Source: Selenomonadales bacterium
GTDB taxonomy: Bacteria > Bacillota > Negativicutes > Sporomusales > UBA7701
Assembly (NCBI GenBank): GCA_018434945.1
Contig: JAHDOI010000061.1
Location: 1-64,000 of the forward strand
Direction: 5' to 3'
Length of the DNA: 64,000 bases
Positions within the stretch are counted from its first letter, which is position 1. Each line of letters starts with the position of its first letter. Below, piece by piece: positions 30,910 to 40,317 of the stretch. Below the pieces are notes generated by a model that ran no database searches, had not been told where the DNA came from, and was given only the letters and a program-made list of their open reading frames with translations. Both the position numbers and the translations under genes were made by a program.

Positions 30910-31732
30910 CGCCCGTCCCCCGCCAGTAGATGCAACCGGCGTGCCTGGCGCAGTAATAGCCGCCCGCATCGCACGATGCGAAGCTGTCGGCGGCGCCGGC
31001 CAACGGCCGTCCCTTCTGGGCCGCAATAATGGCAAAAGCTTTGTCCACCTGCTCGCCCGTCCCCTCCACCAGCATCGTCGTCGCCCCTTCCGCGCCGCAC
31101 AAGCCGCCGGCGCCGATCACCGTCACCGTCGCACCGGTCAGCATTTCCAGCGCGTCCTTCTCGGTCACCACCCTGCCGAACAGCGGCAGCAAACCCACAG
31201 CCATCCCCATCGCCTTGTCGACCCTCCCGCGGCCCGCCTTGAGACTGGCATCAGCTATCGACCCCGGTATTAGCTTCTCCAGGCCGACGCCGATTATCGT
31301 CCGTATCCCTTCAGAATAAAGCATATTCAGCGCCCGGCCGGCCGTGCCGCCGCCAGCCAGCCCGGCCATCAGCCCGGCCGTCCCGTTCATATCCAGGGCG
31401 TTGGCGCCGGTGATGAAAACATCTTCGGGCCCCATCGCCGCCAGCTCCTCGTCGAGGCACCCGTCCACACACCGCCACCGGCCGCCCTTGATCAGCACGA
31501 TATGCGGCGCCTCGACGAGCCGTTTGGCGGTCCGCGCCCCATCCGGGGTAATCCGCCCGCCGAGACGGAGCGGCGGCGTGCCGAACAGCTCAGCCAGCGC
31601 GGCCACGGTCGTGCCCGACTTCAGCACGATCTTCCCCCGTTCCCTTGCCGCCCTCACCTCGGGCATCCCATAGATCGCGAGGGCGATCAGCCTTTTTGCT
31701 GCCGGTACGCTGACGACTACCTGGCCGGTCAT
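30902..31732 (-). CDS. conserved protein of unknown function, paired with a Gate-domain protein
   Basis: A 276-residue soluble protein, alanine- and glycine-rich, with the segments IVLKSGTTVAALAELFG, DVFITGANALDMNGTAGLMAG and IGVGLEKLIPGS. These recall the sugar-phosphate-isomerase-like fold of DeoR sensor domains (GANALD and later glycine loops), but there is no helix-turn-helix. The C-terminus has four cysteines (SFASCDAGGYYCARHAGC). AAAGGAGG supports ATG 31732. I do not recognise a named family. The 8-bp overlap with the membrane protein gene suggests a two-part system. Confidence 0.7.
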   Translation of the reverse strand: MTGQVVVSVPAAKRLIALAIYGMPEVRAARERGKIVLKSGTTVAALAELFGTPPLRLGGRITPDGARTAKRLVEAPHIVLIKGGRWRCVDGCLDEELAAMGPEDVFITGANALDMNGTAGLMAGLAGGGTAGRALNMLYSEGIRTIIGVGLEKLIPGSIADASLKAGRGRVDKAMGMAVGLLPLFGRVVTEKDALEMLTGATVTVIGAGGLCGAEGATTMLVEGTGEQVDKAFAIIAAQKGRPLAGAADSFASCDAGGYYCARHAGCIYWRGTGDE

Positions 31733-31829
31733 AAATACGCCTCCTTTTGCGTCCCGCTGGAAAGCGGGCCCGCCGTTACCGGATAAATTCCCGGCCGGCG
31801 CGCGCCAATCCTGCCAAGGAGCTGATAGA

Positions 31830-32366
31830 GTGCAAGAAGTCCGCGACATCATCCGCCCCGGCCTCGCAATCCTGTTCGTCGGCTACAACCCCGGCGTCCG
31901 TTCGGCCGCAACCGGGCACCACTTCGCCGGCCACTCCAACCGTTTCTGGAAGCTGCTGCACGCCGCCGGCCTCACCCCGCAGCAGCTCAGGCCGGAAGAG
32001 GACGACGAATTGCTGTCCTTCGGCTTGGGCATCACCAACATCGTGTCCCGCCCGACAAGAGCCGCGGCGGAAATAACCCGCGAGGAATACCGCCGGGGCC
32101 GCTCGGCGCTCATCGACAAGCTTGCCCGCTACCGGCCGCGGATCGCCTGCTACGCCGGCATCGGCGTCTACCGCGAGCTTGCCGCCCTCAAGGAGGTCGC
32201 CTGCGGCCTCCAGCCCGTAAAGGTCGTGCCGGGAGTACTCGACTTCGTCGTGCCCAACCCCAGCGGCCTCAACCGCATGTCCTTCGCCGACCAGCTCCGC
32301 CATTACGAGGAATTGAAACTCCTCGCCGCCTTACCGGATAGTACTGCCGCGCCGGGTAAACACTAA
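31830..32366 (+). CDS. mismatch-specific (G:T/U) DNA glycosylase, Mug type
   Basis: A 178-residue member of the uracil-DNA glycosylase superfamily. The motif GYNPGVRSAATGHHFAGHSNRFWK matches Mug/TDG motif 1 (GINPG type) and PNPSGLN is motif 2. It removes U or T opposite G. The start is GTG 31830, with AAGGAG upstream. It stands alone on the plus strand, followed by a 43-residue gene. Confidence 0.88.
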   Translation: MQEVRDIIRPGLAILFVGYNPGVRSAATGHHFAGHSNRFWKLLHAAGLTPQQLRPEEDDELLSFGLGITNIVSRPTRAAAEITREEYRRGRSALIDKLARYRPRIACYAGIGVYRELAALKEVACGLQPVKVVPGVLDFVVPNPSGLNRMSFADQLRHYEELKLLAALPDSTAAPGKH

Positions 32367-32395
32367 CGGAAATACTCTTCACGGGAGGGAAAAAC

Positions 32396-32527
32396 GTGGA
32401 AAAAACCAACTTCCCCCAGATAACCGGCCAGTCGGACCTGCTCGACCCCTTCCACCCCGGCCGCTTCCAGTATAACTTCTTCGACCGGTGGGACGAACTG
32501 GAGAAAGAGTATGATAAACGGCTATAG
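32396..32527 (+). CDS. small acidic/aromatic protein, 43 aa
   Basis: A 43-codon frame starts at GTG 32396 with GGGAGGG upstream and ends 16 bases before a strong terminator. The peptide begins MEKTNFPQITGQSDLLDPFH and continues with an aromatic FQYNFFDRW segment and a charged end DELEKEYDKRL. It is too short for family assignment. The ribosome site, the terminator and the tidy spacing after the glycosylase gene support a real gene. Confidence 0.6.
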   Translation: MEKTNFPQITGQSDLLDPFHPGRFQYNFFDRWDELEKEYDKRL

Positions 32528-32543
32528 CGCCTAAAAAACTCGG

Positions 32544-32579
32544 GGCCTATTATGGAGCCAAGTCGCTCCATAATAGGCC
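32544..32579. terminator. bidirectional terminator at the end of the his operon
   Basis: A perfect 15-bp stem (GGCCTATTATGGAGC and its complement) with a six-base loop. The minus-strand side is followed by GAGTTTTTTAGG, serving hisIE; the plus side serves the 43-residue gene. Confidence 0.9.
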
Positions 32580-32584
32580 TCGCT

Positions 32585-33229
32585 TCATTTCCGCCGGCCC
32601 TCGAGCTCGGCGAAGAGCTCCGTGGGCGTGATGTCGTGATGGGACAGCAGCACCAGGCAGTGGTACCACAGATCGGCCATCTCGTAGAGGATTTCCTGCT
32701 TATCGTCGTTCTTCGAGGCGATGATCGTCTCCGCCGCCTCCTCGCCCACCTTCTTGAGGATTTTGTCCCGCCCCTTATCGAACAGGTAATTGGTGTAGGA
32801 CCCCTCCTTGGGGTTAGCCTTGCGGTCGTTTATGACATTGAAAAGTTCGTAAAGCACCGTCATCGCCGGCTTATAATCGACCGCCGCGGATGTGTCCCGC
32901 TCAGACTCGGCACCGTCCAGGCGGCGGCTGAAACAGGAGAACGTGCCCTCGTGGCACGCGGCGCCCTGCTGTTCCACCTTGACCAGCAGCGTATCGCCAT
33001 CGCAGTCGTAGTAAACCTCGCGCACCTTCTGCACGTGCCCCGAAGTCTCGCCCTTCTGCCACAGCGTCCGCCGGCTGCGGCTGTAGAACCAGGTCACCCC
33101 TGTTTCCAGCGTCTTCGCCAGCGACGCCGCGTTCATATACGCCACCATCAGCACCGTTCCGGAGGCGGCGTCCTGGATGACGGCCGGCACCAGGCCGTGC
33201 GGGTCGAATTTAATCACTGCCGTGTTCAT
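32585..33229 (-). CDS. hisIE: bifunctional phosphoribosyl-AMP cyclohydrolase / phosphoribosyl-ATP pyrophosphatase
   Basis: The 214-residue fusion does steps 2 and 3 of histidine synthesis. The HisI part (about 1-115) has the metal-binding [14 protein letters not shown] and the cysteine CHEG motif. The HisE part (about 120-210) has [22 protein letters not shown] and EMADLWYH. The ATG overlaps the hisF stop as ATGA. Last gene of the operon, followed by the terminator. Confidence 0.95.
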   Translation of the reverse strand: MNTAVIKFDPHGLVPAVIQDAASGTVLMVAYMNAASLAKTLETGVTWFYSRSRRTLWQKGETSGHVQKVREVYYDCDGDTLLVKVEQQGAACHEGTFSCFSRRLDGAESERDTSAAVDYKPAMTVLYELFNVINDRKANPKEGSYTNYLFDKGRDKILKKVGEEAAETIIASKNDDKQEILYEMADLWYHCLVLLSHHDITPTELFAELEGRRK

Positions 33230-33984
33230 AATCTGACCTCCACGCCGCGTGTGCGGAGATATTCTTTCACCTGGCGGACGGTGAACTGCCCGTAGTGGAA
33301 CACCGACGCGGCCAGCACGGCGTCGGCCTTCCCGTCAACTAACACCTCGTAAAAATGGGCCAGTTCGCCCGCCCCGCCCGACGCGATCACCGGCACGTCC
33401 ACCGCCTCGGAAACGGCCCGTGTCAGGGGGATGTCGTAGCCATCCTTCGTCCCGTCGCGGTCCATGCTCGTGAGGAGAATCTCCCCTGCCCCGAGGGCGG
33501 TGCCCTCCTTGATCCACTCCAGCACATCGATGCCGGTCGGAGTGCGGCCGCCGTTCACATAGACCTCCCACTTGCCCGGCCCCGCCTGGCGGGCGTCCAC
33601 CGCAAGCACGATGCACTGGCGGCCGAACCGTTTCGCACCCTCGGCCAGAATGTTCGGGTTCTTCACCGCCGCCGTGTTGAGCGACACCTTGTCGGCGCCT
33701 GCCTTCAGCATTGTCCTTATATCCTGCAGGGTGCGGATGCCGCCGCCGACGGTGAAGGGTATGAATACCTGGGCCGCCGTCCTGTTGACCACATCCACCA
33801 TCGTGTTGCGCTCCTCGGCCGACGCGGTGATATCGAGGAAAACCAGTTCGTCGGCGATCTCGCGGTCGTAGACCGACGCCAGCCCCACCGGGTCGCCGGC
33901 GTCGCGCAGGCCGACAAAATTAGTGCCTTTCACCACCCGCCCATCCTTCACGTCCAGGCAGGGGATTATCCGTTTCGTATACAC
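33226..33984 (-). CDS. hisF: imidazole glycerol phosphate synthase subunit HisF
   Basis: The 252-residue cyclase subunit joins PRFAR with ammonia from HisH. It begins [19 protein letters not shown], with catalytic Asp in CLDVKDG and the second Asp in [12 protein letters not shown], and ends at [13 protein letters not shown]. The start is GTG 33984, with GGAGG seven bases upstream; it lies 19 bases inside hisA. A longer open frame would duplicate hisA sequence in another frame. Confidence 0.95.
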   Translation of the reverse strand: MYTKRIIPCLDVKDGRVVKGTNFVGLRDAGDPVGLASVYDREIADELVFLDITASAEERNTMVDVVNRTAAQVFIPFTVGGGIRTLQDIRTMLKAGADKVSLNTAAVKNPNILAEGAKRFGRQCIVLAVDARQAGPGKWEVYVNGGRTPTGIDVLEWIKEGTALGAGEILLTSMDRDGTKDGYDIPLTRAVSEAVDVPVIASGGAGELAHFYEVLVDGKADAVLAASVFHYGQFTVRQVKEYLRTRGVEVRL

Positions 33985-34721
33985 GCTGCGCCCTCCTCCC
34001 CCCGGGCCGCTTTCAGCGCTGCCGGCAAGCTGACCGCGCCGGTGTACAGGGCCTTGCCGATGATGACGCCTTCCACCCCGTCGGCAGCCGCCGCCCTTAC
34101 CGCGGCCACGTCGGCCAGGCTGCTCACCCCGCCGGAGGCGATTACCGGCACGCCCGCGGCCCGGGCCAGGGCGCGGGTGGCGGACACGTTTACGCCGGCG
34201 AGCGTACCGTCGCGGGAAATATCGGTGTAAATGATGCGGGCCACCCCGGCGGCCGCCATGCGGGCGGCGAGTTCCTCCGCCCCCACGCCGCCGCTCACGC
34301 CCCATCCCTCCACGGCCACGACGCCGTCCTTGGCGTCGATGCCGACCACGACGCGGTCGCCGTAAGCGGCGCAGGCTTCCTTCACCAGCTCCGGCTGTTT
34401 CACGGCCACCGAGCCGAGGATGACCCGCGCTACGCCGGCCGCGAGGACGGCGTCGATAGTCGCGAGGGTGCGGATGCCGCCGCCCATCTGTATGGGAATG
34501 TTCACCGCCGCGGCGATCTTCGCCACGATGGCGAGGTTGACCGGCTGACCGGCAAGAGCGCCGTCGAGGTCGACGACATGGAGGTATTCAGCGCCCTCGG
34601 CCGCCCAGCGCCGCGCCATGGTAGACGGGTCGTCGGCGTAAACCGTCTCGGCGTCGAACCGGCCCTCGGTGAGGCGCACGCATTTGCCGCCGCGGATATC
34701 GATCGCGGGAAAAATTATCAT
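33966..34721 (-). CDS. hisA: phosphoribosyl-formimino-AICAR-phosphate isomerase HisA
   Basis: The 251-residue (beta/alpha)8 isomerase starts [20 protein letters not shown] with the catalytic Asp8 in AIDIRGG, and the other Asp in [14 protein letters not shown]. It converts ProFAR to PRFAR. It overlaps hisH (ATGA) and hisF (19 bp). Confidence 0.95.
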   Translation of the reverse strand: MIIFPAIDIRGGKCVRLTEGRFDAETVYADDPSTMARRWAAEGAEYLHVVDLDGALAGQPVNLAIVAKIAAAVNIPIQMGGGIRTLATIDAVLAAGVARVILGSVAVKQPELVKEACAAYGDRVVVGIDAKDGVVAVEGWGVSGGVGAEELAARMAAAGVARIIYTDISRDGTLAGVNVSATRALARAAGVPVIASGGVSSLADVAAVRAAAADGVEGVIIGKALYTGAVSLPAALKAARGEEGAACIRNG

Positions 34722-35335
34722 ATGGCAAGCTCCTTAAAATTGGCGAGGATTTTCAAACCGGCGTCCCCGGATTTCTCGGGATGGAACTGGACGGCGTAAA
34801 CATTGTCACGCCCCACGGCCGCCGTCACCCGTCCGCCATACTCCGTCCAGGCGGTGACCAGGGCGGAGTCGTCCGGCACGGCGTGGTAGCTGTGTACAAA
34901 ATAGACGTAAGGATTTCCCGTCAGTCCGGCGAACAGCGCGTTAGCCCCGCTGAACTCCAGGCTGTTCCACCCCATATGCGGCACCTTCAGGCCGGGGGCG
35001 ACCAACCGGCGCACCATACCGGGGAAAATCCCCAGTCCCGGCACCCCCGGGTCCTCCTCGCTGCCGGCGAACAATATCTGCAGTCCCACGCAGATGCCGA
35101 GCAGCGGCGTGCCCTTGGCCGCCACCTTGCGGACGACGTCGGTAAGCCCGTACTCGGCAAGGTTGCTCATGCAGTCGCCGAAAGCGCCCACCCCGGGCAG
35201 CACCACCTTGGCGGCGCCCATGATCGCCGCGGGATCGCTGGTTACGACCGCTTCCGCGCCCAGGCGGACAAACGCCTTCTCCACGCTGTACAGATTGCCT
35301 ACCCCATAATCGATGATCGCGATAACGTTACTCAC
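34718..35335 (-). CDS. hisH: imidazole glycerol phosphate synthase subunit HisH
   Basis: The 205-residue glutaminase delivers ammonia to HisF. The triad cysteine is in LLGICVGLQILF and the His-Glu pair in VQFHPEKSGDAG. It starts with GTG at 35335, sharing one base with the hisB stop (TAGTG). Confidence 0.94.
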   Translation of the reverse strand: MSNVIAIIDYGVGNLYSVEKAFVRLGAEAVVTSDPAAIMGAAKVVLPGVGAFGDCMSNLAEYGLTDVVRKVAAKGTPLLGICVGLQILFAGSEEDPGVPGLGIFPGMVRRLVAPGLKVPHMGWNSLEFSGANALFAGLTGNPYVYFVHSYHAVPDDSALVTAWTEYGGRVTAAVGRDNVYAVQFHPEKSGDAGLKILANFKELAI

Positions 35336-35925
35336 TACAATACCCCTTTGCTCGACATGACACCGACGATGCGCCCGTCCACGCGGGTCGCCTCGGCGAG
35401 CGCCCGGCCGAGAGCCTTGAAGATCGCCTCGTGGATATGGTGGGCGTTCCGGCCTGCCAGGAGACGGACATGGACTGTCAGCCCGGCGTTCACCGCCAGC
35501 GCCCGCAGGAATTCCTCGGTGAGTTCGCCGGCGTAGCTGCCGATAACGCAGGCCGGAGCCTCCACATCGTACTGGAGGAAGGGCCGGCCGCTCACATCGA
35601 GGGCCACCATCGCCAGCGCCTCGTCCATCGGCACGAAAGCCGTACCGTAGCGGCGGATACCCTGCTTGTCTCCCAGCGCCCGGGCGAGCGCCTGTCCGAG
35701 GACGATGCCGGTATCCTCCACTGTGTGATGGGCGTCGACGTGAAGATCGCCGTTAACCCTGGCATCAAGGTCGAACAGGCCGTGCCTGGCGAACAGCACC
35801 AGCATGTGATCGAAAAAACCCACCCCGGTGGCGACCTCCGCCTGCCCCGAGCCGTCCAGCCCCAGCTTCAGCTCGACATCTGTTTCCGTTGTCTTGCGGC
35901 TGATACTGCCGATACGTTCCATCAT
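35335..35925 (-). CDS. hisB: imidazoleglycerol-phosphate dehydratase
   Basis: A 196-residue monofunctional dehydratase with no phosphatase domain. The signature segments are GFFDHMLVLFARHG, HVDAHHTVEDTGI and AHHIHEAIFKALGRAL, whose histidines and glutamates bind Mn. It sits directly after hisC with no gap, and two ATG codons stand in tandem at the start. Confidence 0.95.
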   Translation of the reverse strand: MMERIGSISRKTTETDVELKLGLDGSGQAEVATGVGFFDHMLVLFARHGLFDLDARVNGDLHVDAHHTVEDTGIVLGQALARALGDKQGIRRYGTAFVPMDEALAMVALDVSGRPFLQYDVEAPACVIGSYAGELTEEFLRALAVNAGLTVHVRLLAGRNAHHIHEAIFKALGRALAEATRVDGRIVGVMSSKGVL

Positions 35926-36984
35926 CTACACCTCACCCCGGATGAATTTTCCGGTCGCAGCCAAAAACACGTCGTTTTCTGACACCGTCCCGACCGTGAC
36001 CCGCAGACAGCCTGCCAGGGCCGGCGCGGCGCTGAAATCACGCACCCCGACGCCCTGGGATGCAAGGTAATCGGACAGTTCCTTGGCGCGAGCGCTCCTT
36101 AAGAGCAGGAAATTGGTCGCCGACGGGAACACCTCGATCGGCATTTCCCGGAGAGCCGCCGCCACCCGCTCCCGTTCGGCCACCGTGCGGGCGATCCCGG
36201 GCGCGAACTCGTCCCTCATCCCCCAGACAGTCTCGGCGGCCGCCAGAGAAAATGCGTTTATGTGATAAGGCAGCAGCACCTTGCCGACGGCGGCGATTAT
36301 CTCCCTGCCCGCCGCGGCATAGCCCACGCGGGCGGCGGCAAGACCGTAAGCCTTCGAGAATGTGCGGGCGACGATCAGGTTGGGATACTTGCCGAGGAGC
36401 GGCAGAACCGACTTCCCGGCGAATTCGCCGTAAGCCTCATCCACCACCACCGGGCAGCGGGCGCCGGCGACAATGTACTCGACAGCCTCCGTGGCCATCG
36501 CTCCACCCGTGGGATTATTCGGGTTGCAGAGGATGATCAGGCCCGCCTGCTCCTTAAGCGCGGTGGTGAAAACCTTTTCCGGCGAGAGCGCGAACCCTGC
36601 GTCGAGTTCCACCGTCAACGGCTCGCTGTCAGCCAGCAGGCAGTATATCTTGTACATCGAGAAGGACGGATGCGGGTAAACGATTTTCCTCCCCACACCG
36701 CCAAAAACACGGCAGATGGCGGCCAGCACCTCGCTGGAGCCGTTGCCGAGGACTATATTTTCAGGCTCGAGTCCCAGGCCTGCGGCCAACGCCTTCTTGA
36801 GGCTGTGTTGGCCGATTTCCGGGTAACGGTTGGCCGCCACCGCGGCAAGGCGTTCGGCTATCCCGGCCTGCACCGCCGGCGGCAGCGCTTCGGCCCGCTC
36901 GTTGGCATCCAGTTTGACCGGCCAGGCAACATCGGGAACATAGTAAGACTTTACACTTTCAAGTCCGGGTCGAATCTGCCACAT
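35926..36984 (-). CDS. hisC: histidinol-phosphate aminotransferase
   Basis: A 352-residue PLP enzyme. GNGSSEVLAAICRVFGG, NPNNPTGG and VDEAYGEF are the cofactor-site motifs, and the lysine is in TFSKAYGLAAARVGY. The start at ATG 36984 overlaps the hisD end by 26 bases. The position inside the his operon fixes the substrate as imidazole-acetol phosphate. Confidence 0.95.
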   Translation of the reverse strand: MWQIRPGLESVKSYYVPDVAWPVKLDANERAEALPPAVQAGIAERLAAVAANRYPEIGQHSLKKALAAGLGLEPENIVLGNGSSEVLAAICRVFGGVGRKIVYPHPSFSMYKIYCLLADSEPLTVELDAGFALSPEKVFTTALKEQAGLIILCNPNNPTGGAMATEAVEYIVAGARCPVVVDEAYGEFAGKSVLPLLGKYPNLIVARTFSKAYGLAAARVGYAAAGREIIAAVGKVLLPYHINAFSLAAAETVWGMRDEFAPGIARTVAERERVAAALREMPIEVFPSATNFLLLRSARAKELSDYLASQGVGVRDFSAAPALAGCLRVTVGTVSENDVFLAATGKFIRGEV

Positions 36985-38329
36985 CCTTGCGCCTCCTAAT
37001 CCGTACCGCGTTGGCGTGCGCCTCCAGCCCCTCGGCGGTCGCCAGGCGGATAACGTCCTCGCCCACCGCGCTCAGGGCCGCCTCGGTGTAGGCGATAACG
37101 CTCGTCTTTTTCATAAACGTCTCGGCCGACAGCACCGAGTAGAACCTGGCCGTGCCGCCGGTCGGCAGCACGTGGTTGGGACCGGCCAGATAATCGCCCA
37201 GCGGTTCGGGCGAATACGGCCCGAGGAACACAGCGCCGGCATGCCTCACTGCCGGCAGCTGGGCAAACGGATCGGCGGTCAGGATCTCCAGGTGTTCGGG
37301 AGCGGCGATATTGGCGAGCTCCATAGCTGCGTCGACATCGTCGGCGATGATTATCAGCCCGTTGCGCCCCAGCGCCTCGCCGGCGATGCCTGACCGGGGC
37401 AGGGCGGCAAGCTGGTTGGCCGTCTCCCGCTCGACCGCCGCCGCCAGAGCGGGACTGTCGGTGATCAGGACGCTCGCTGCCAATACGTCGTGCTCGGCCT
37501 GGCTCAGCAGGTCGGCGGCGACGTAGGCCGGGTCGGCCCCACCGTCGGCGACGATGAGGATTTCGCTCGGGCCGGCGAGCATATCGATGTCGCAGTAGCC
37601 GTACACCGCCTTTTTCGCCAGGGTGACGAAAATGTTGCCAGGACCGGTGATCTTATCAACCTTGGGAACGGTGGCCGTACCGAACGCCAGGGCGGCAATC
37701 GCCTGGGCGCCGCCCGCCTTTATTACCGTCGTCACCCCGGCCGCCTCGGCGGCGGCCAGCACATAGGGGTTGACGCTGCCGTCCCGCGCCGGCGGAACGG
37801 TCATGATGATCTCCTTCACCCCGGCCACGACCGCCGGCACGATATTCATGATCACCGACGAAGGGTATGCGGCCGTCCCGCCGGGGACATACACACCCAC
37901 CCTTTCAAGCGGCAGGCACCTCTGGCCAAGCATCGCCCCGTGCTCCCGCTCGGTCAGCCACGACTTCGGCACCTTCTCGGCGTGGTATCTGCGGACATTG
38001 GCGATCGCCTTCGCCAACGATGCCATCACCGCCGGCTCCACCGCCGCCCGGGCGGCGGCGAACTCGGCCTCGCTCACGACCATCGTGGCGGGCGTCAGCC
38101 GCGGACCGTCGGTCAGCTCGGTATAACGCAGCAAAGCAGTGTCGCCTTCCGCGCGGACCTCGGCGATAATCCTCGCCACGACCTCGGCCGCAGTCAGCTC
38201 GCGACCGAACATCGCCTTCACCCTGGCGCGTGCCCCTTCGCCGAGTTCCACAGCGTCGAAAGGCGGTTTGGCAAGAAAAGGCCGTATATCTTCCGGAGAA
38301 TTATTGCGGGCGTCGATTATTCTCATCAT
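36959..38329 (-). CDS. hisD: histidinol dehydrogenase
   Basis: The 456-residue NAD-dependent enzyme does the last two oxidations to histidine. Family motifs include VYVPGGTAAYPSSV, GAQAIAALAFGT, AGPSEILIVADG and LSQAEHD, with the active-site region GPNHVLPTGGTARF. The ATG overlaps the hisG stop as ATGA. Confidence 0.95.
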   Translation of the reverse strand: MMRIIDARNNSPEDIRPFLAKPPFDAVELGEGARARVKAMFGRELTAAEVVARIIAEVRAEGDTALLRYTELTDGPRLTPATMVVSEAEFAAARAAVEPAVMASLAKAIANVRRYHAEKVPKSWLTEREHGAMLGQRCLPLERVGVYVPGGTAAYPSSVIMNIVPAVVAGVKEIIMTVPPARDGSVNPYVLAAAEAAGVTTVIKAGGAQAIAALAFGTATVPKVDKITGPGNIFVTLAKKAVYGYCDIDMLAGPSEILIVADGGADPAYVAADLLSQAEHDVLAASVLITDSPALAAAVERETANQLAALPRSGIAGEALGRNGLIIIADDVDAAMELANIAAPEHLEILTADPFAQLPAVRHAGAVFLGPYSPEPLGDYLAGPNHVLPTGGTARFYSVLSAETFMKKTSVIAYTEAALSAVGEDVIRLATAEGLEAHANAVRIRRRKDVADSTRT

Positions 38330-38988
38330 TTCTTCTCGCTTTCGGCCAGTATCCTCAGATCCTCGGTCAGCCGGTTGATGCGTTCGAACTTCATCTTGAA
38401 ACTCACCCGGTTGGCGATGAACCGGGCGGTCGCCTGGTTGATCTGGGCAACCTCGACAAGCTTGTTCTCCTTAAGGGTGCGGCCGGTCTCCACCAAATCG
38501 ACGATCATCTCCGCCAATCCGACGATCGGGGCCAGCTCTATCGAACCCCCGAGCTTGATTATCTCCATCTGGATGCCGGCGTCGCGGAAAAACCGTTCGG
38601 CGGTATTGGGATATTTGGTCGCCACCCGCATATGGGCGTAATCGGTCAGTTTCTCCTGGCGCAACGCTTCGGGCACCGCTACCACCATTCGGCAGAGCCC
38701 GAACTTCAGATCGAGGAGCTCGTAAACATTCTTGCTCTCTTCCGCGAGCACGTCCTTGCCGATTATACCGACATCGGCCGCGCCATACTCCACGTACGTC
38801 GGCAAGTCGGCCGTCTTCGTGATGATGAACCTGATCTTATGCGCCTCGTTGGCGATCACCAGCCGCCGTGAATCCTCGCTCAGCCCGTCGGCGGTATAAC
38901 CGGCGGCAGATAGCAGCCTGGCGGCCGGCGCGAACAGTTTCCCCTTGGGCAGGGCGATCGTCAGGTAATTCATATCACTGGAAGTCAT
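38326..38988 (-). CDS. hisG: ATP phosphoribosyltransferase, short form
   Basis: The 220-residue short HisG lacks the C-terminal regulatory domain and therefore needs HisZ, which is encoded at 40829-42031. It begins MTSSDMNYLTIALPKGKLF; GAGGGTG supports ATG 38988, and a second ATG at 38973 is an alternative. The PRPP loop segment IVDLVETGRTLKEN is present. First gene of the eight-gene his operon. Confidence 0.95.
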   Translation of the reverse strand: MTSSDMNYLTIALPKGKLFAPAARLLSAAGYTADGLSEDSRRLVIANEAHKIRFIITKTADLPTYVEYGAADVGIIGKDVLAEESKNVYELLDLKFGLCRMVVAVPEALRQEKLTDYAHMRVATKYPNTAERFFRDAGIQMEIIKLGGSIELAPIVGLAEMIVDLVETGRTLKENKLVEVAQINQATARFIANRVSFKMKFERINRLTEDLRILAESEKK

Positions 38989-39032
38989 CAGCGCACCCTC
39001 ACTTTAGTTATTTAAAGTATTAATACGGTAAT

Positions 39033-39062
39033 ATGATATCATCGAGCCACTTGATTCGTCAA
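39033..39062 (-). promoter_or_regulatory. probable his operon promoter
   Basis: On the minus strand TTGACG (39062-39057), 18 bases and TATCAT (39038-39033) lie 45 bases before hisG. The spacing fits a sigma-A promoter and the boxes are moderately conserved. No clear operator or leader peptide with His codons was seen. Confidence 0.5.
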
Positions 39063-39134
39063 CCCCCCCAGTAGGAATTTTTACGTATGTGTAGAAGTAT
39101 TTGACAGATAATAATCCTCGTAAGGGGGCTCACT

Positions 39135-40088
39135 ATGGCAAGCGCGCTCAACATCCTCGTTCTCAACAACCTGGCCGACCGCCACAAAGACGCCATCGCC
39201 GCGGCGATGCCCGGCATCACCGTGACCGTTACCGACCTCGAGCATGCCGGCGAGCATATCGCCGCTACCGATATCCTGGTCGCCTGGGGCTGGACGGACA
39301 TCCGCCCCCTCTACCTTGCCGCGCCCCGCCTCAAATGGGTCCACGCCCTGAGCGCCGGGGTGGAAAGCCTTACCTTCCCCGAAATCCAGGCCAGCGACAC
39401 CCTCCTCACCAACTCCAAAGGCATCCACGGCATACCGGTATCCGAACACGTCTTCGCGATGATGCTGGCCTTCACCCGCGGCCTCAACCTGCTCATCCGC
39501 CAGCAGCAGAAGGCCGAATGGAACCGGGTGCCCACGGACGAAATCCACGAAAAAACCATCGGCATCGTCGGTCTCGGCAGTATCGGCCGTGAAATTGCGA
39601 AGAAGGCCAAGGGGCTTGGCATGGAAGTCGTCGCCACCAAACAGGAGATGACGACCGAGATCTTCGTCGACAAACTCTATAAACCCGAACAGCTCCACGA
39701 GATGCTCGGCGTCTCCGACTTTGTCGTCTCGGCCGTGCCCCTGACCGACAAGACGGCCGGTCTCTTCACCCTCGATGAATTCCGGGCCATGAAACCCAGC
39801 GCATATTTCTTCAACATCGCCCGCGGCGCAGTAGTCCGCGAGGCCGACCTGGTGCTAGCGCTGCAGCTCGGCATAATCAAGGGAGCCGGCCTCGACGTGT
39901 TCGAGAACGAGCCTCTGCCGGCCGACAGCCCTCTGTGGGCGATGGAAAATGTCATCGTCACCCCGCACCTGGCGGCCATCTCACCCTACTACCTCGACCG
40001 GGCCGTCAAACTGTTCGTCGATAACCTCGTCCGCTACACCCAGAACAGGGAGATGTTCAACATCATCGACAAGGCCAAAGGCTACTAA
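39135..40088 (+). CDS. D-2-hydroxyacid dehydrogenase
   Basis: A 317-residue NAD(P)-dependent dehydrogenase. The Rossmann motif is GIVGLGSIG near residue 141. The catalytic residues are the Arg in NIARGAVV, the Glu in DVFENEPLP and the His in VTPHLAA, as in glycerate, hydroxypyruvate or phenyllactate dehydrogenases. AAGGGGG precedes the ATG. The substrate is not predictable. It stands alone on the plus strand between hisG and the hisZ operon. Confidence 0.9.
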   Translation: MASALNILVLNNLADRHKDAIAAAMPGITVTVTDLEHAGEHIAATDILVAWGWTDIRPLYLAAPRLKWVHALSAGVESLTFPEIQASDTLLTNSKGIHGIPVSEHVFAMMLAFTRGLNLLIRQQQKAEWNRVPTDEIHEKTIGIVGLGSIGREIAKKAKGLGMEVVATKQEMTTEIFVDKLYKPEQLHEMLGVSDFVVSAVPLTDKTAGLFTLDEFRAMKPSAYFFNIARGAVVREADLVLALQLGIIKGAGLDVFENEPLPADSPLWAMENVIVTPHLAAISPYYLDRAVKLFVDNLVRYTQNREMFNIIDKAKGY

Positions 40089-40097
40089 ACTTGCCGA

Positions 40098-40257
40098 TAA
40101 AGCCCCATCTGCGGCGTACCCGCAGAGGGCAGGCCGCAGTTCTAGGCGCCGAAGCGCCAAGAACTTGCGCACTTGCTCCTCAAAGCGCTTACTTGCGTAC
40201 GTTCCGAGGTACGCGGCGCGGCGCGCTTTTCCGGTGCGCCTTGCATATGGAGCTTTC
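40098..40257. repeat. palindromic repeat, copy 2
   Basis: The element is bounded by AAAGCCCCATCTGCGGCG and CGCCTTGCATATGGAGCTTT, imperfect inverted ends, with the shared centre GCGTACGTTCCGAGGTACGC (40195-40214). It fills the gap behind the dehydrogenase gene and has no open frame of its own. Confidence 0.75.
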
Positions 40258-40284
40258 TCGACAACTTATCATCTATAATGTTTC

Positions 40285-40316
40285 AAGGACCAAAAGGATT
40301 ATTCCTTTTGGTCCTT
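40285..40316. terminator. terminator behind the HD-domain gene
   Basis: A perfect 14-bp stem AAGGACCAAAAGGA with its complement and the loop TTAT, ending in TTTT on the plus strand. It lies one base after the HD-gene stop on the minus strand and 197 bases after the dehydrogenase gene on the plus strand. Confidence 0.8.
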
Positions 40317-40317
40317 T

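Noticed and set aside
33984-34305. An N-terminal extension of hisF of about 100 codons.
   Set aside because: It is Arg/Gly-rich, lies over hisA in another frame, and GTG 33984 has a strong ribosome site and gives the normal HisF length.
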